Positions 36,299 through 45,962 of a stretch of DNA of 64,000 nt are shown here, in pieces; the first letter of the stretch is position 1; each line of letters begins with the position of its first letter. The notes below the pieces were generated by a model. The model was not told the origin of the DNA. It saw only the letters and a list, made by a program, of their open reading frames with translations, and searched no databases. Both the position numbers and the translations under genes were made by a program. This DNA comes from Triticum aestivum (taxonomy: Eukaryota > Streptophyta > Magnoliopsida > Poales > Poaceae). The stretch is taken from NCBI RefSeq assembly GCF_018294505.1, contig NC_057794.1, positions 188,885,716 through 188,949,715 on the forward strand. The letters are read 5' to 3'.

Positions 36299-39200
36299 CG
36301 ACCATGTTACGTGTATCTCAAATTGAAGATGCCTGGCCCCAAAGGTGTGATCACCATTACGGGCAATCGAAAGAAAGCGGAAGAATGTTTTCAGAGGGGT
36401 TCGAAGATCGCTGACGCGCAAATGGCAGTGGTGGAGTTGCAGGAATACCAGAAGACTGTAGACCTGAGTGATCTGTTGCGAGCCAAGAATCCCGCTACAG
36501 AGTCAGCTTTCCAGTCGACTAGCGACACGAAGACAGCTCACATCCACCCGACCGACCCCAACGCCGCCCCGACTCATATCTCGACAACACTCGACTCCAA
36601 ATAGGAAGAAGCGCTCGTCCAGTTCCTCCGTGAGAACTGGGACATCTTCGCATGGAAGCTTGGTGTTCCCAGGGAGCTGGCTGAGCATCGCCTGAGAGTC
36701 GACTCAAAGGTAAAACCTGTCAAGGAACATCTTCAACGGTCCGCCGTCCAAAAGAGAAAAGCTATTGGCAAAGAGGTGGCTCGGCTCTTAGCAGCGGAGT
36801 TCATCTGAGAGATCTACCACTCCGAGTGGCTCGCCAATGTTGTCATGGTCCCCAAGAAGGACAAGTCACTTCGCATGTGCATTGACTTTAAACATATCAA
36901 TCGGGCCTGCCCGAAAGATCATTTTCCTCTCCCCCGCATCGACCAGATAGTCGACTCGACTGCGGGATGTGAGCAACTGTCTTTCTTAGATGCCTATTCC
37001 GGGTACCATCAGATCCGTCTGTATGGACCTGACGAGATCAAGACAGCTTTCATCACTCCATTCGGGTGCTTCTGTTATGTTACCATGCCATTCGGCCTCA
37101 AGAATGCCGGAGCCACATTCATGAGGATGATTCAGAAGTGTTTACTCACTCAAATTAGTCGGAACATGGAAGCATACATGGATGATATTGTGGTCAAGTC
37201 ACGGAAGGGTTCCGACCTACTGACTGACCTTGCTGAAACCTTTGCCAACCTCAAGAGGTATGATATCAAGATTAATCCATCAAAGTGTACATTCGGAGTC
37301 CCTGGCGGAAAGTTACTCGGTTTTCTCGTTTTCGAACGGGGAATCGACGCCAATCCAAAAAAGTTGGCACTATACCCCGAATGGAAAGCCCTGCGCGAGT
37401 GCACGACGTCCATAAGCTTACTAGTTGTTTGGCCGCCCTAAGTCGATTCATATCTCATCTCGGTGAAAAGGCATTACCTCTTTACCGATTGATGAAGAAG
37501 TCCGACAAGTTCGAGTGGACTCCTGAAGCTGATGCAGCGTTTGCAGAGCTCAAAGCTCTGCTCTCCATCCAGTCGGTGCTTGCTGCCCCAATCAGCAAAG
37601 AGCCTTTGCTGCTTTACATTGCAGCCACAGGACAAGTTGTCAGTACGGTACTTACAGTCGAGCGGGAAGAAGAAGGGAAAACCTTCAAAGTTCAGCGCCC
37701 AATATATTATATTTCTGAAGTCTTGACCCCATCGAAGCAAAGATATCCTCACTATCAGAAGCTTGTATATGGGATCTATATGACCACCAAGAAAGTTGCT
37801 CACTATTTCTCTAATCATTCCATTACAGTCATCAGCGACGCTCCATTATCAGAGATCCTGCATAACAGGGATGCAACTGGTCGAGTGGCAAAATGGGCGA
37901 TTGAACTCCTTCCCCTTGATATCAAGTTTGAGGCAAAGAAAGCTATCAAGTCCCAAGCAATCACAGATTTCGTCGCCGAGTGGATTGAATAGCAGCTGCC
38001 GACTCAGATTCACTCGGAGCATTGGACTATGTTTTTCAATGGCTCCAAGATGCTGAGTGGTTCCAATGCCGGAGTGGTGTTGGTCTCCCCCAGAGGAGAT
38101 AAACTCAGATATGTTCTTCAAATCCATTTTGATTCCTCCAATAACGAGGCAGAATATGAAGCACTATTATATGGGTTGCGCATGGCCATCTCACTCGGCG
38201 TCCGTCGCCTCATGGTCTATGGAGACTCAGATTTGGTGGTTAATCAGGTGATGGAGTGGGATGTCAGAAGTCTAGCCATGACTGGTTATTGCAATGCAGT
38301 GAGAAAGCTGGAGAAGAAATTCGAGGGGTTAGAGCTTCATCACATACCCTGACTTAAAAATCAAGCAGCTGATGATTTGGCAAAAATAGGTTCCAAAAGA
38401 GAAGCCATTCTCAGCAATGTGTTTTTGGAACACATCCACACACCATTAGTCCAGGAGGATCCCTTCACGGAAGAGGCCCCGCAGCCAAAAAGCACCACGG
38501 ATCCGACTGAAGTTGAAGTTCCAGCTGTGGTCGATCTGATAATGGAAGTGTTGGTTATCACTCCCGTCTGGACAGAACCGTACATCGCGTACATCCTAAG
38601 GAAAGAACTTCCAGAAGACGAGGAAGAGGCTCGACAGATCGTCCGTCGATCCAATGCCTTTACAGTCATAAAGGGACAGTTATATAGGGAAAGCGCGACT
38701 GGGGTCAGCCAGAAGTGTATCACACCAGAAGAAGGTCAGATGATCCTTAACGATATCCACTCGGGGACCTGTGGTCATCATGCGTCCTCTCGGACCATTG
38801 TGGCTAAAGCATACCGAGCGGGGTTCTACTGGCCAAGGGCCAATGAGATGGCTAAAGAGATAGTCGACAAATGTGAAGGGTGTCAGTATTACTCCAATAT
38901 GCCGCACAAGCCCGCGTCAGCCTTGAAAACCATTCCACTCGTCTGACCCTTTGCTGTTTGGGGGCTGGACATGGTTGGGCCACTGAGAACAGGCAGGAGC
39001 GTCTTCACTCATGTGTTGGTAGCAGTCGACAAGTTCACCAAATGGATTGAAGCCAAGCCTATCAAGAATCTCGATGCTTGCACCGCTATCAGTTTCATCA
39101 GAGAGTTGATATTCAGATATGGAGTTCCACACAGTATCATAACGGACAATGGGTCAAACTTCGATTCTGACGAGTTCAGGGCCTTTTGCGCCTCTCAGGG

Positions 39201-39801
39201 CACTCGGGTCGACAATGCTTCGGTTGCTCACCCCCAGTCGAATGGACAAGCAGAAAGGGCAAATGGCCTAATTCTCAAAGAACTGAAACCCCAATTGATG
39301 CGCGATCTCAAGCACGCAACAGGTGCATGGGTCGACGAGCTCCCATCAGTCCTCTGGGGATTGAGGACAACCCCGAACTGGTCGACTGGAAGAACTCCAT
39401 TCTTTCTGGTTTATGGAGCCGAAGCAGTTCTGCCGAGTGATCTTCTTCACAACGCATCCCGAGTCGAACTCTATACCGAAGATGAAGCAGAACAAGACCG
39501 GCAAGATGCAGTCGACCTCCTAGAGGAGGAGAGGGAAATGGCTATGATAAGATCGACCATCTATCAGCAAGACTTGCGTCGATTCCATGCCAGAAATGTG
39601 AAGAGCCGAACCTTCCAAGAAGGAGATTTGGTCCTCCGAGTGGATCAGCAGAAACCACACAAACTTTCTCCTACTTGGGAAGGCCCCTTCATCGTCACCA
39701 GAGTCCTCCACAATGGAGCATATCACCTCTACAATGTTGATTGCCAGATCAACGAACCACGAGCTTGGAATGCGGAACTCCTCCGCCCATTTTACACTTG
39801 A
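36299..39801 (+). pseudogene. Y pol: protease end, RT, two RNase H regions, integrase (broken)
   Basis: The protease frame resumes at 36299. RT follows with FLDAYSGYHQI (about 36985) and YMDDIVVKS (about 37176). A first RNase H-like region spans about 37440-37990. A second RNase H at about 38029-38350 has FNGS where FDGS with the catalytic Asp is usual. The integrase zinc region (HSGTCGHH..CEGC) is at about 38760-38890, and the catalytic core from 38971 has VAVDKFTKW, ITDNGSNF and GQAERANG. Breaks: TAG 36602-36604; TGA 36806-36808; a frameshift near 37395-37440; TAG 37990-37992; TGA 38350-38352; TGA 38944-38946. Nearly all stops fit CGA-to-TGA, CAG-to-TAG or TGG-to-TGA changes. Two RNase H domains are a hallmark of the Tat lineage. 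Confidence 0.92.
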
Positions 39802-39942
39802 ATTCTCACTCGAATGAGATGTAATAAGGAAAAAATTCCTGCAGTGCATTTTTATCAAAGACAAGAGTGTTTCCAATAATTATTATTGTTTTTGTTTGCG
39901 TAAGAAATCCCCCAGTGGGTGTATTAGCTGCGAATCCGCTTC
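39802..39942 (+). other. Short spacer after Y integrase
   Basis: An AT-rich spacer between the integrase stop and the tandem array; no gene or motif is seen. Confidence 0.5.
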
Positions 39943-40618
39943 GCCTAAGTTTGTAAAAATCCTACTGAGTGGAGAGCAGTCCTCCCACTCGGGGGCTTAG
40001 CTGCAGTCCAGTACTCGCCTAAGTTCCCTCACTTGAGGACTTAGCTGCAGTCAGACACTCGCCTAAGTTTGAAAAAATCCTACCGAGTGGAGAGCAATCC
40101 TCCCACTCGGGGGCTTAGCTGCAGTCTAGTACTCGCCTAAGTTCCCTCACTCAGAGACTTAGCTGCAGTCAGGCACTCGCCTAAGTTTGAAAAATCCTAC
40201 CGAGTGGAGAGCAACCCTCCCACTCGGGGGCTTAGCTGCAGTCCAGTACTCGCCTAAGTTCACCCACTTAGAGACTTAGCTGCAGTCAGGCACTCGCCTA
40301 AGTTTGAAAAATCCTACCAAGTGGAGAGCAACCCTCCCACTCGGGGGCTTAGCTGCAGTCCAGTACTCGCCTAAGTTCTCCCACTCAGAGACTTAGCTGC
40401 AGTCAGGCACTCGCCTAAGTTTGAAAAATCCTACCGAGTGGAGAGCAACCCTCCCACTCGGGGGCTTAGCTGCAGTCCAGTGCTCGCCTAAGTTCTCCCA
40501 CCTAGAGACTTAGCTGCAGTAAGGCACTCGCCTAAGTTTGAAAAATCCCTACCGAGTGGAGAGCAATCCTCCCACTCGGGGGCTTAGTTGCAGTCCAGTA
40601 CTCGCCTAAGTTCTCCCA
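39943..40618 (+). repeat. 117-118-bp tandem array in Y
   Basis: GCCTAAGTTT recurs at 39943, 40061, 40179, 40296, 40413 and 40530, giving spacings of 118, 118, 117, 117 and 117. Each unit has CCTACCGAGTGGAGAGCA, CTCCCACTCGGGGGCTTAG and two CTTAGCTGCAGT half-copies about 60 bp apart, so the array probably grew from a ~60-bp unit. It lies between pol and the antisense gene. Confidence 0.92.
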
Positions 40619-41025
40619 AACACATCTCAATCCTCAAGGACGACGAGGAGCAGGTCGACTGCCACCTTCTCCTGGAGAGCTTCGCCACAAATACAATGCG
40701 CGCTCTGTCTCACTCTGCAGTAAGAGGGTGTGGGTCGACCACCGCCCGCCCCCGGGGAGCTTCGCCACAAATACAAGGCATGGGTTGACTACTTCCCCCT
40801 CCTTCGGAGCTGTGCTGCGGATACAGAAAGTTGTCTCGAATAAAGATTGGGTTCACTCAGCAGGAGATTCATAAAGATATTCAACGGTAAACCAAGTTCA
40901 GATAAAATCCTAAAGGTTCTGGATCACGGATCGAGGTACTCGGGCATGCGGCCCAAAAAAGTTTAACGGTTACAAAAACCACTCGGCATTCCGAGGCAAA
41001 TTTAAGGTGGGACGTAAGAGTTTGT
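40619..41025 (-). other. Region beyond the 3' end of the Y antisense gene
   Basis: No credible open frame. Two partial copies of GGGAGCTTCGCCACAAATACAA-like sequence occur at about 40672-40780, with a third weaker one at about 40798-40825. It presumably holds the 3' UTR of the antisense gene; no clear minus-strand poly(A) signal stands out. Confidence 0.45.
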
Positions 41026-44000
41026 TCACTCCGCGGGAGGAGGGATGGCAGGCTCGACGAACTCATCCAGGTCGACGCCGTTGGCTATCCGAGTGGCTGC
41101 AGCGATGAAAGTCTCCATAAAGGTTCGGAAGTCATGCTTCTGGGTGTTGGCGACCTTGATTGCTGCCAGCTTGTCTTGTCGCACCTCCTTGCAGTGGACA
41201 CGAACCAAGGACAGAGCCACATCAGCGCCACACCGAGCAGAAGACTTCTTCCACTCCTGCACTCGGTCAGGGATTCCGTTAAGTCGAGTCATCAGAGACT
41301 CGAGATCATTTTGGAGCGTAGCCTCTGGCCAAAGTGCCGGGTCGATCTGTGACATGGCGACCTTCAGTCGAGCTAAGTAGTCCACGGCATCGTCAATGCG
41401 AGATTCCAGTCGGAGCAAATTCATGGCAGCTTCATCTTTCACGGGAGAGTTGATTGGATCCAAACCTGGTTCGATCCGCCCAGTCTCCTCTTCAAAGTTC
41501 TGGCAAAACTCTGCATTCATGATCCAAGGATAAGTCAATTTTCATACACTAAGTCGACACAAAAAAAATCAGTCGGAACTAAATGTGCACCTTCAAGCTT
41601 GATATACAACATCTTGGCAAGGCTCCTCAGGTAGCTCTCCAGATCGTCCCTCCTACGAGCGACGCCTTCCATCTTTTCGGTCAGGTTGAGGTTCTCCTTC
41701 TTCCAACGTGTGCACTCCCTGTTGGCTTCATTCAGAGCAGTCTTCAGCCTGGTATTCTCTTCTTCCAACTGGCCGACTGAAGCCAGCTTCTGTTCGGCCA
41801 GAGCGGTCCTGTCATCAGCCTCCTTCTGGGCAGCAGACAAATCCTGATCCTTTTTTGCCAAAGCCTCTCTCAGTTTTTCTGCAAAGAAATGATGATTGAT
41901 TTAGAAATAGCAGAAGGGTGCTCGGGCCTAAAACTGACGAGTCGACAGACTTGTCTTACCGGCAGCGCCGTCTCTGACCGTCTGCAGTTCTGTCCTGGCT
42001 AGCTCCAAGTCAAGTTTCAGTTGGATCTGCTGACTTTCCAAATCAGCGAAGCGAGCTCCAAGATCACAAGATTTCTGAAATCAAAGGGGAGAAATTATTC
42101 CACAACAAAAAATGACAAATACTAAGACTATAGTCGACTGCCCGCAGTCCACCATAGTCTCGGGGACTACACCCAGTGGGTGCACTTTGCGTGCCCCCAC
42201 CGGATCTGACTCCACTCGACCGGCCCGCCGGAGTCGAGTTCAAAAAAAAGAGAGACAAAGTAGAACTCAGACCACAGTCGACTGCCAGCAGTCGACCGCG
42301 GTCTCGGGGACTACACCCAGTGGGTGCACTTTGCGTGCCCCCACCGGTTCTGATTCCACTCGACTGGATCGAGCGGAAGAAACAAACTACCAGTTCAGTT
42401 TTACTCGACAAAATACAAAGACTACGGTCGACTGCCAGCAGTCCATCCAAAAAATTCAATCGACACACCCAGTGGGTGTACAGATGAAAATATTTCCCGA
42501 AAGAATCTTCAGATAGCATATCCTAGCAGAACAAGCGGCGACCAACTAACCTGAACATTGCTCTGGAGAGCCGAGCTGGCATCATAGGCGGCTTGGCTGG
42601 CGTCCCGCACCGTCTTCATCTTCTCCATCATAATGCCCGCCTGGCGTATGGCTTCCCTAGTAGCATTCACCTCGTCCTCCGGGACATGGTGAGTTGCAAA
42701 AAGTGAAGGCGGGTCGACAGGGGCCTGAGTAGTCGAAGAAGAAGGCAAGGCACTCGACAGGGGCTCCGCGAAGGTAACAGAACCCCGATTGACGTCACCA
42801 GTGTCCTGAACGACTGGTTCCGCCCTCGGCGTCGACTGCAGCGCCTCACTTACAGGAGCTCGCCTACTCTTCCTCGTCAAAGACCTCTCGGGCTCTTCAT
42901 CATCATCAGGGAGGTCAATAATGTTGGGAGCTGTACCAAGTTCAAATTGCCAAAATCACGTCACCCAATGATGAACGATGCAGTTGAATCGACCAAAGAA
43001 AGATAGCATGGCAGAAATCATACCCGGATTAGAAGTGACCGCATCCTCCATCACCTCATCATCATCCCTGTAAGCTGAGGTCCCGGAAGTGGCAGCGCTA
43101 ACAATTCCAAAGCTCGTCTAGTTAAAACAAGAAAAGTAAACAGCGCGGAGCGTCGAGTGAATACAAGGAGAAACACTCACGCGGAGGCGACAGGGATATC
43201 GATCTTGATCTTCGGCAGCGCCTTCCAAGTCTTCGGTTCTGCAACTTTGGGGTGCTTTGGCGCCTTCTCGGTCGTGGTTGGTGAAGAGATCCGAGGACGC
43301 TTCAAAGACTGACCAGCCTGAGCAGTCGCCTTGTCACGGGCGCTCGGCCAATCCTGGTCAAGCTTGGATCACCTCTCTATGCGAGGAGGCGGCTCGACTT
43401 CTTCCTCATCACTCGAGTCGTCTCTTCCTCCATCCCCTTCACCATCGGAAGTCCACTCGCCATTTTTGCCACCACTTGCCTCGCCTACTAGAGCTTGCTC
43501 TTGCTCCCCGTTGGGCATCGAATACATTTCAATAATGGCTTGAAAGAAAGCAGGGAGAACAAAGTCAGTCGACGCAATACAGACAACTGCATGAGTGAAT
43601 TCAGATTACAAGCAAAAACTCAGAATCAGACCTACTCTGGTACACGCGACTGGTCGAATGGGGGAACTCTCCTGGCTCCTCTGGGGTTGTCCTTGTTCCC
43701 GGTAATGCTCGACAGCCACTTCTCCAGCGTGCCGTCATCGACCTCCTCCGGGTGGATTCGAGTGGAGTCTTCTAGACCCGAATACATCCACATCGGGTGG
43801 TCTCGGGCTTGGAGAGGCTGGATGCGCCGCTGAAGGAAGACCTCCAAGAGATCCATACCAGTGACCCCGTCACGAATGAGCTGGACCACTCGGTTGACCA
43901 ACACCTTCACGTGCGCCTTCTCCTCCGGGAGCACCTTCAAAGGGGAGGGTTTTTCCACTTGGGCCATGGTAAAGGGAGGGAGGCCAGTCGATTGCCCTGG

Positions 44001-44627
44001 CGTCGACTGGTCTTTGCAGTAGAACCAGGTCGACTGCCATCCGCGAACTGAATCGGGAAGAATCATGGCCGGAAAGGAGCTTTTTCCCCTTGTCTGGATG
44101 CCAAGACCCCCACACATCTGGATCACTTGGGTCCTCTCGTCACTCGGATTAGCCTTTTTCACTGTCTGGGAGCGACAAGTGAAAATATGCTTGAAAAGAC
44201 CCCAGTGAGGTCGACAACCCAAGAAGTTCTCACACAAGGAAATGAACGCGGCAAGATAAACGATTGAGTTAGGGGTAAAATGATGGAGTTGAGCCCCAAA
44301 GAAGTTCAGAAACCCTCGGAAGAAAGGATGAGGAGGCAAGGAAAACCCACAGTCGACGTGGGTGGCAAGAAGAACGCGCTCACCCTCCCGGGGTTGCGGC
44401 TCGAATTCCTTCCCCGGGAGCCGCGCCGAGTCGTAGGGGATCAGCCTTCCCTCAGCCAGGTCGTCGAGGTCTTCTTGGGAGATCCTTGAGTGGATCCAGT
44501 CGCCCTGGATCCAACCCTTCGGCAGACCAGTCCGCGAGGAAGATCCGCCCCGGCTCGTCGCCTTCCCCTTCGATTTTGCCGTCGCCTTCTTCGCCCGCTC
44601 CAGAGCCGCTGTCTTCTCCTTCACCAT
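41026..44627 (-). pseudogene. Antisense spliced gene in Y, Transposase_28-like plus coiled coil
   Basis: Seven exons are read leftward: 44627-43632, 43538-43181, 43097-43024, 42930-42551, 42074-41960, 41878-41591 and 41510-41026 (stop). All five introns joining exons 2-7 have GT-AG ends and keep phase (2, 1, 0, 1, 1); exon 5 to exon 6, for example, is GCCG|GTAAGA to TTTGCAG|A. Total coding length is near 2.7 kb. Exon 1 (MVKEKTAALERAKKATAKSK) carries a segment around residues 80-230 (FFRGFLNFFGAQLHH) recalling the 'putative gypsy type transposon' Pfam domain. Exon 2 is acidic and Ser-rich. Exons 5-7 are Gln/Glu/Lys-rich and likely coiled coil. Decay: exon 1 ends in TAG before the donor, exon 1 to 2 loses phase by one base, and exon 2 has a TGA. 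Function is unknown; antisense ORFs here are known in Tat elements such as Grande and RIRE2. Confidence 0.82.
42120..42480 (+). repeat. Minisatellite in intron 4 of the antisense gene
   Basis: Nearly three copies of a unit of roughly 150 bp, each with GTCGACTGCC(A/C)GCAGTC and ACACCCAGTGGGTG. Two full copies also have TCTCGGGGACTACACCCAGT and GCACTTTGCGTGCCCCCACC. They fill most of the only long intron (42075-42550). Confidence 0.8.
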
Positions 44628-44744
44628 TGTTGCCGACGAGACGCGTGCGGTGCAGTGGCGCTGGAGCAAGAGCGAGCGCAGTAGAGAGGCATGAGGAGGA
44701 GAAGAGGTAATGGGGCGCACTGTTCGGGGGACTCCGGTCCAACG

Positions 44745-44752
44745 CCTTATAT
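44745..44752 (-). promoter_or_regulatory. TATA-like box for the Y antisense gene
   Basis: ATATAAGG on the minus strand lies about 118-125 bases upstream of ATG 44627. A start 25-30 bases downstream would be near 44718-44725. This makes the ATG at 44720 too close to the cap and favours ATG 44627. Confidence 0.55.
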
Positions 44753-45166
44753 GAGGCCGCTTCCGAGTGGCTGACTGGTAGGCCCAGACAGCTCTGTCAA
44801 ATCCCGTAATGACCGCGCGAGCGATACGTGGCGAAAAAGGTGGCGCGGGGATCGAGGCGATTCCGCTCTATCCCATCCGATTACTGCGGCCTCCCCCGTC
44901 CCGCGTGCTTCCCAAAATTCGGATCCCACTAAATCCGCGGGCAGCAAACAAACTTGTCAGACTAAAAGATCTCCTCCGCACCGTCACTCGGAGCCTTACA
45001 GGTAAAGAAACTCACTCGACGAAGAACTAAGAATGGATCAAGGCGACTGAAAAGGAAGTTGTTGTCATCACTCGGGTCCGTTGATCCGAAGCAAGATATG
45101 CTCACTGCATGAAAAATGAGCCGGAGAGGTCCTCATCTCCTTTCCCACTCAAACCTCGATCCATTC
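44753..45166 (+). other. Spacer between the antisense gene promoter and the Y 3' LTR
   Basis: About 410 bases without a credible gene. It probably contains upstream promoter sequence of the antisense gene, but I see no defined motif beyond the TATA-like box. Confidence 0.45.
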
Positions 45167-45175
45167 GGGGGCTAA
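45167..45175 (+). other. Y polypurine tract
   Basis: GGGGGCTAA abuts the 3' LTR start. The same GGGGGCTAA core is seen on the minus strand next to the X LTR. Confidence 0.8.
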
Positions 45176-45722
45176 TGATGAAGCTATGAACCTAGGGTAG
45201 GGTCATGGACCTGTCCTAACTGCCCTACCCAAGGACATGTCTAGAAGAAATCACATTTCAATCGACTTGAAGGTGTCCCACTCGACAGACTCGAAGACAC
45301 TCGACCAAGAAGCAATCACTCGACCAAGACCCAACCACTCGACGGCCAGGAGACCTAAAGGCGCCCCACACGCTAACGGTCGGTCGTTAAGTAGCTTTTA
45401 TGGTCATCATAGCACTTTATTACTAGCATTACCAGAAACGCCCTGCCTTAATGTACATTGAACCCTTTGTAACGTGGGCTGGCCGGGGTCCTGGCGCACT
45501 CTATATAAGCCACCCCCTCCTCCGAGACAAGGGTTCGCACCTCTGTAACTCATACCCACATAATCCAGTCGACCGCCTCCGGGCTCCGAGACGTAGGGCT
45601 TTTACTTCCTCCGAGAAGGGCCTGAACTCGTAAAACTTGCGTCTTTACAACCTCTCCATAGCTAAGACCTCACCTCTCCATACTTACCCCCCTACATTAC
45701 TGTCAGAGTTAGAACCACGACA
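45176..45722 (+). repeat. Y 3' LTR
   Basis: This 547-bp LTR matches 18882..19427 with about 2% difference, has a TATA box at 45502-45509 and is followed by the CCTGG duplication. Confidence 0.95.
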
Positions 45723-45727
45723 CCTGG

Positions 45728-45962
45728 TGGCTCTTGGCCGATGGCGATTTAATATGCCTCCATTGTAAGCCGGAATTTTTATAACCGGGCGGTTTATAGC
45801 CTTTGAGAAAATCAAGAATTGATAACCCATTTGAGACACCAATTTCAATCTTTGATGATGGGCTGGAACTTAATCATTTATGTAAGTCATAGCTTTGGAA
45901 ATCCTGCATAGAGTTTAAGCCAGGGCGGGTAACCACTCAAATGTAGTCTTATCCTGCACTCC
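45728..45962 (-). mobile_element. X internal fragment between Y and W
   Basis: After the CCTGG duplication, sequence of the same style as 17521-18876 resumes (GTAAGCCGGAATTTT, ACCGGGCGGTTTATAG). It ends at 45962, where W begins. No gene is seen. The rest of X, including its 5' LTR, PBS and any coding region, is missing to the right of W. Confidence 0.7.

Larger units (their letters stand above)
18882..45722 (+). mobile_element. Y: Tat-lineage Ty3/gypsy element, full length but broken, containing Z
   Basis: Two ~547-bp LTRs (TGATGAAGC...ACCACGACA) are flanked by a perfect 5-bp duplication CCTGG at 18877-18881 and 45723-45727. Without Z the element is about 12.7 kb. It has a tRNA-Lys PBS, gag-pro, pol with two RNase H-like regions, a 5.4-kb 3' region with a tandem array and an antisense spliced gene, and a GGGGGCTAA purine tract. 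The double RNase H and long 3' region mark the Tat lineage. By hand I count roughly a dozen LTR differences (about 2%), which at 1.3e-8 per site per year would be near 0.9 million years. Confidence 0.93.

Noticed and set aside
39943..40618. CRISPR-like spacing of repeats
   Set aside because: Units are contiguous 117-bp tandem copies without unique spacers, in a plant retrotransposon.
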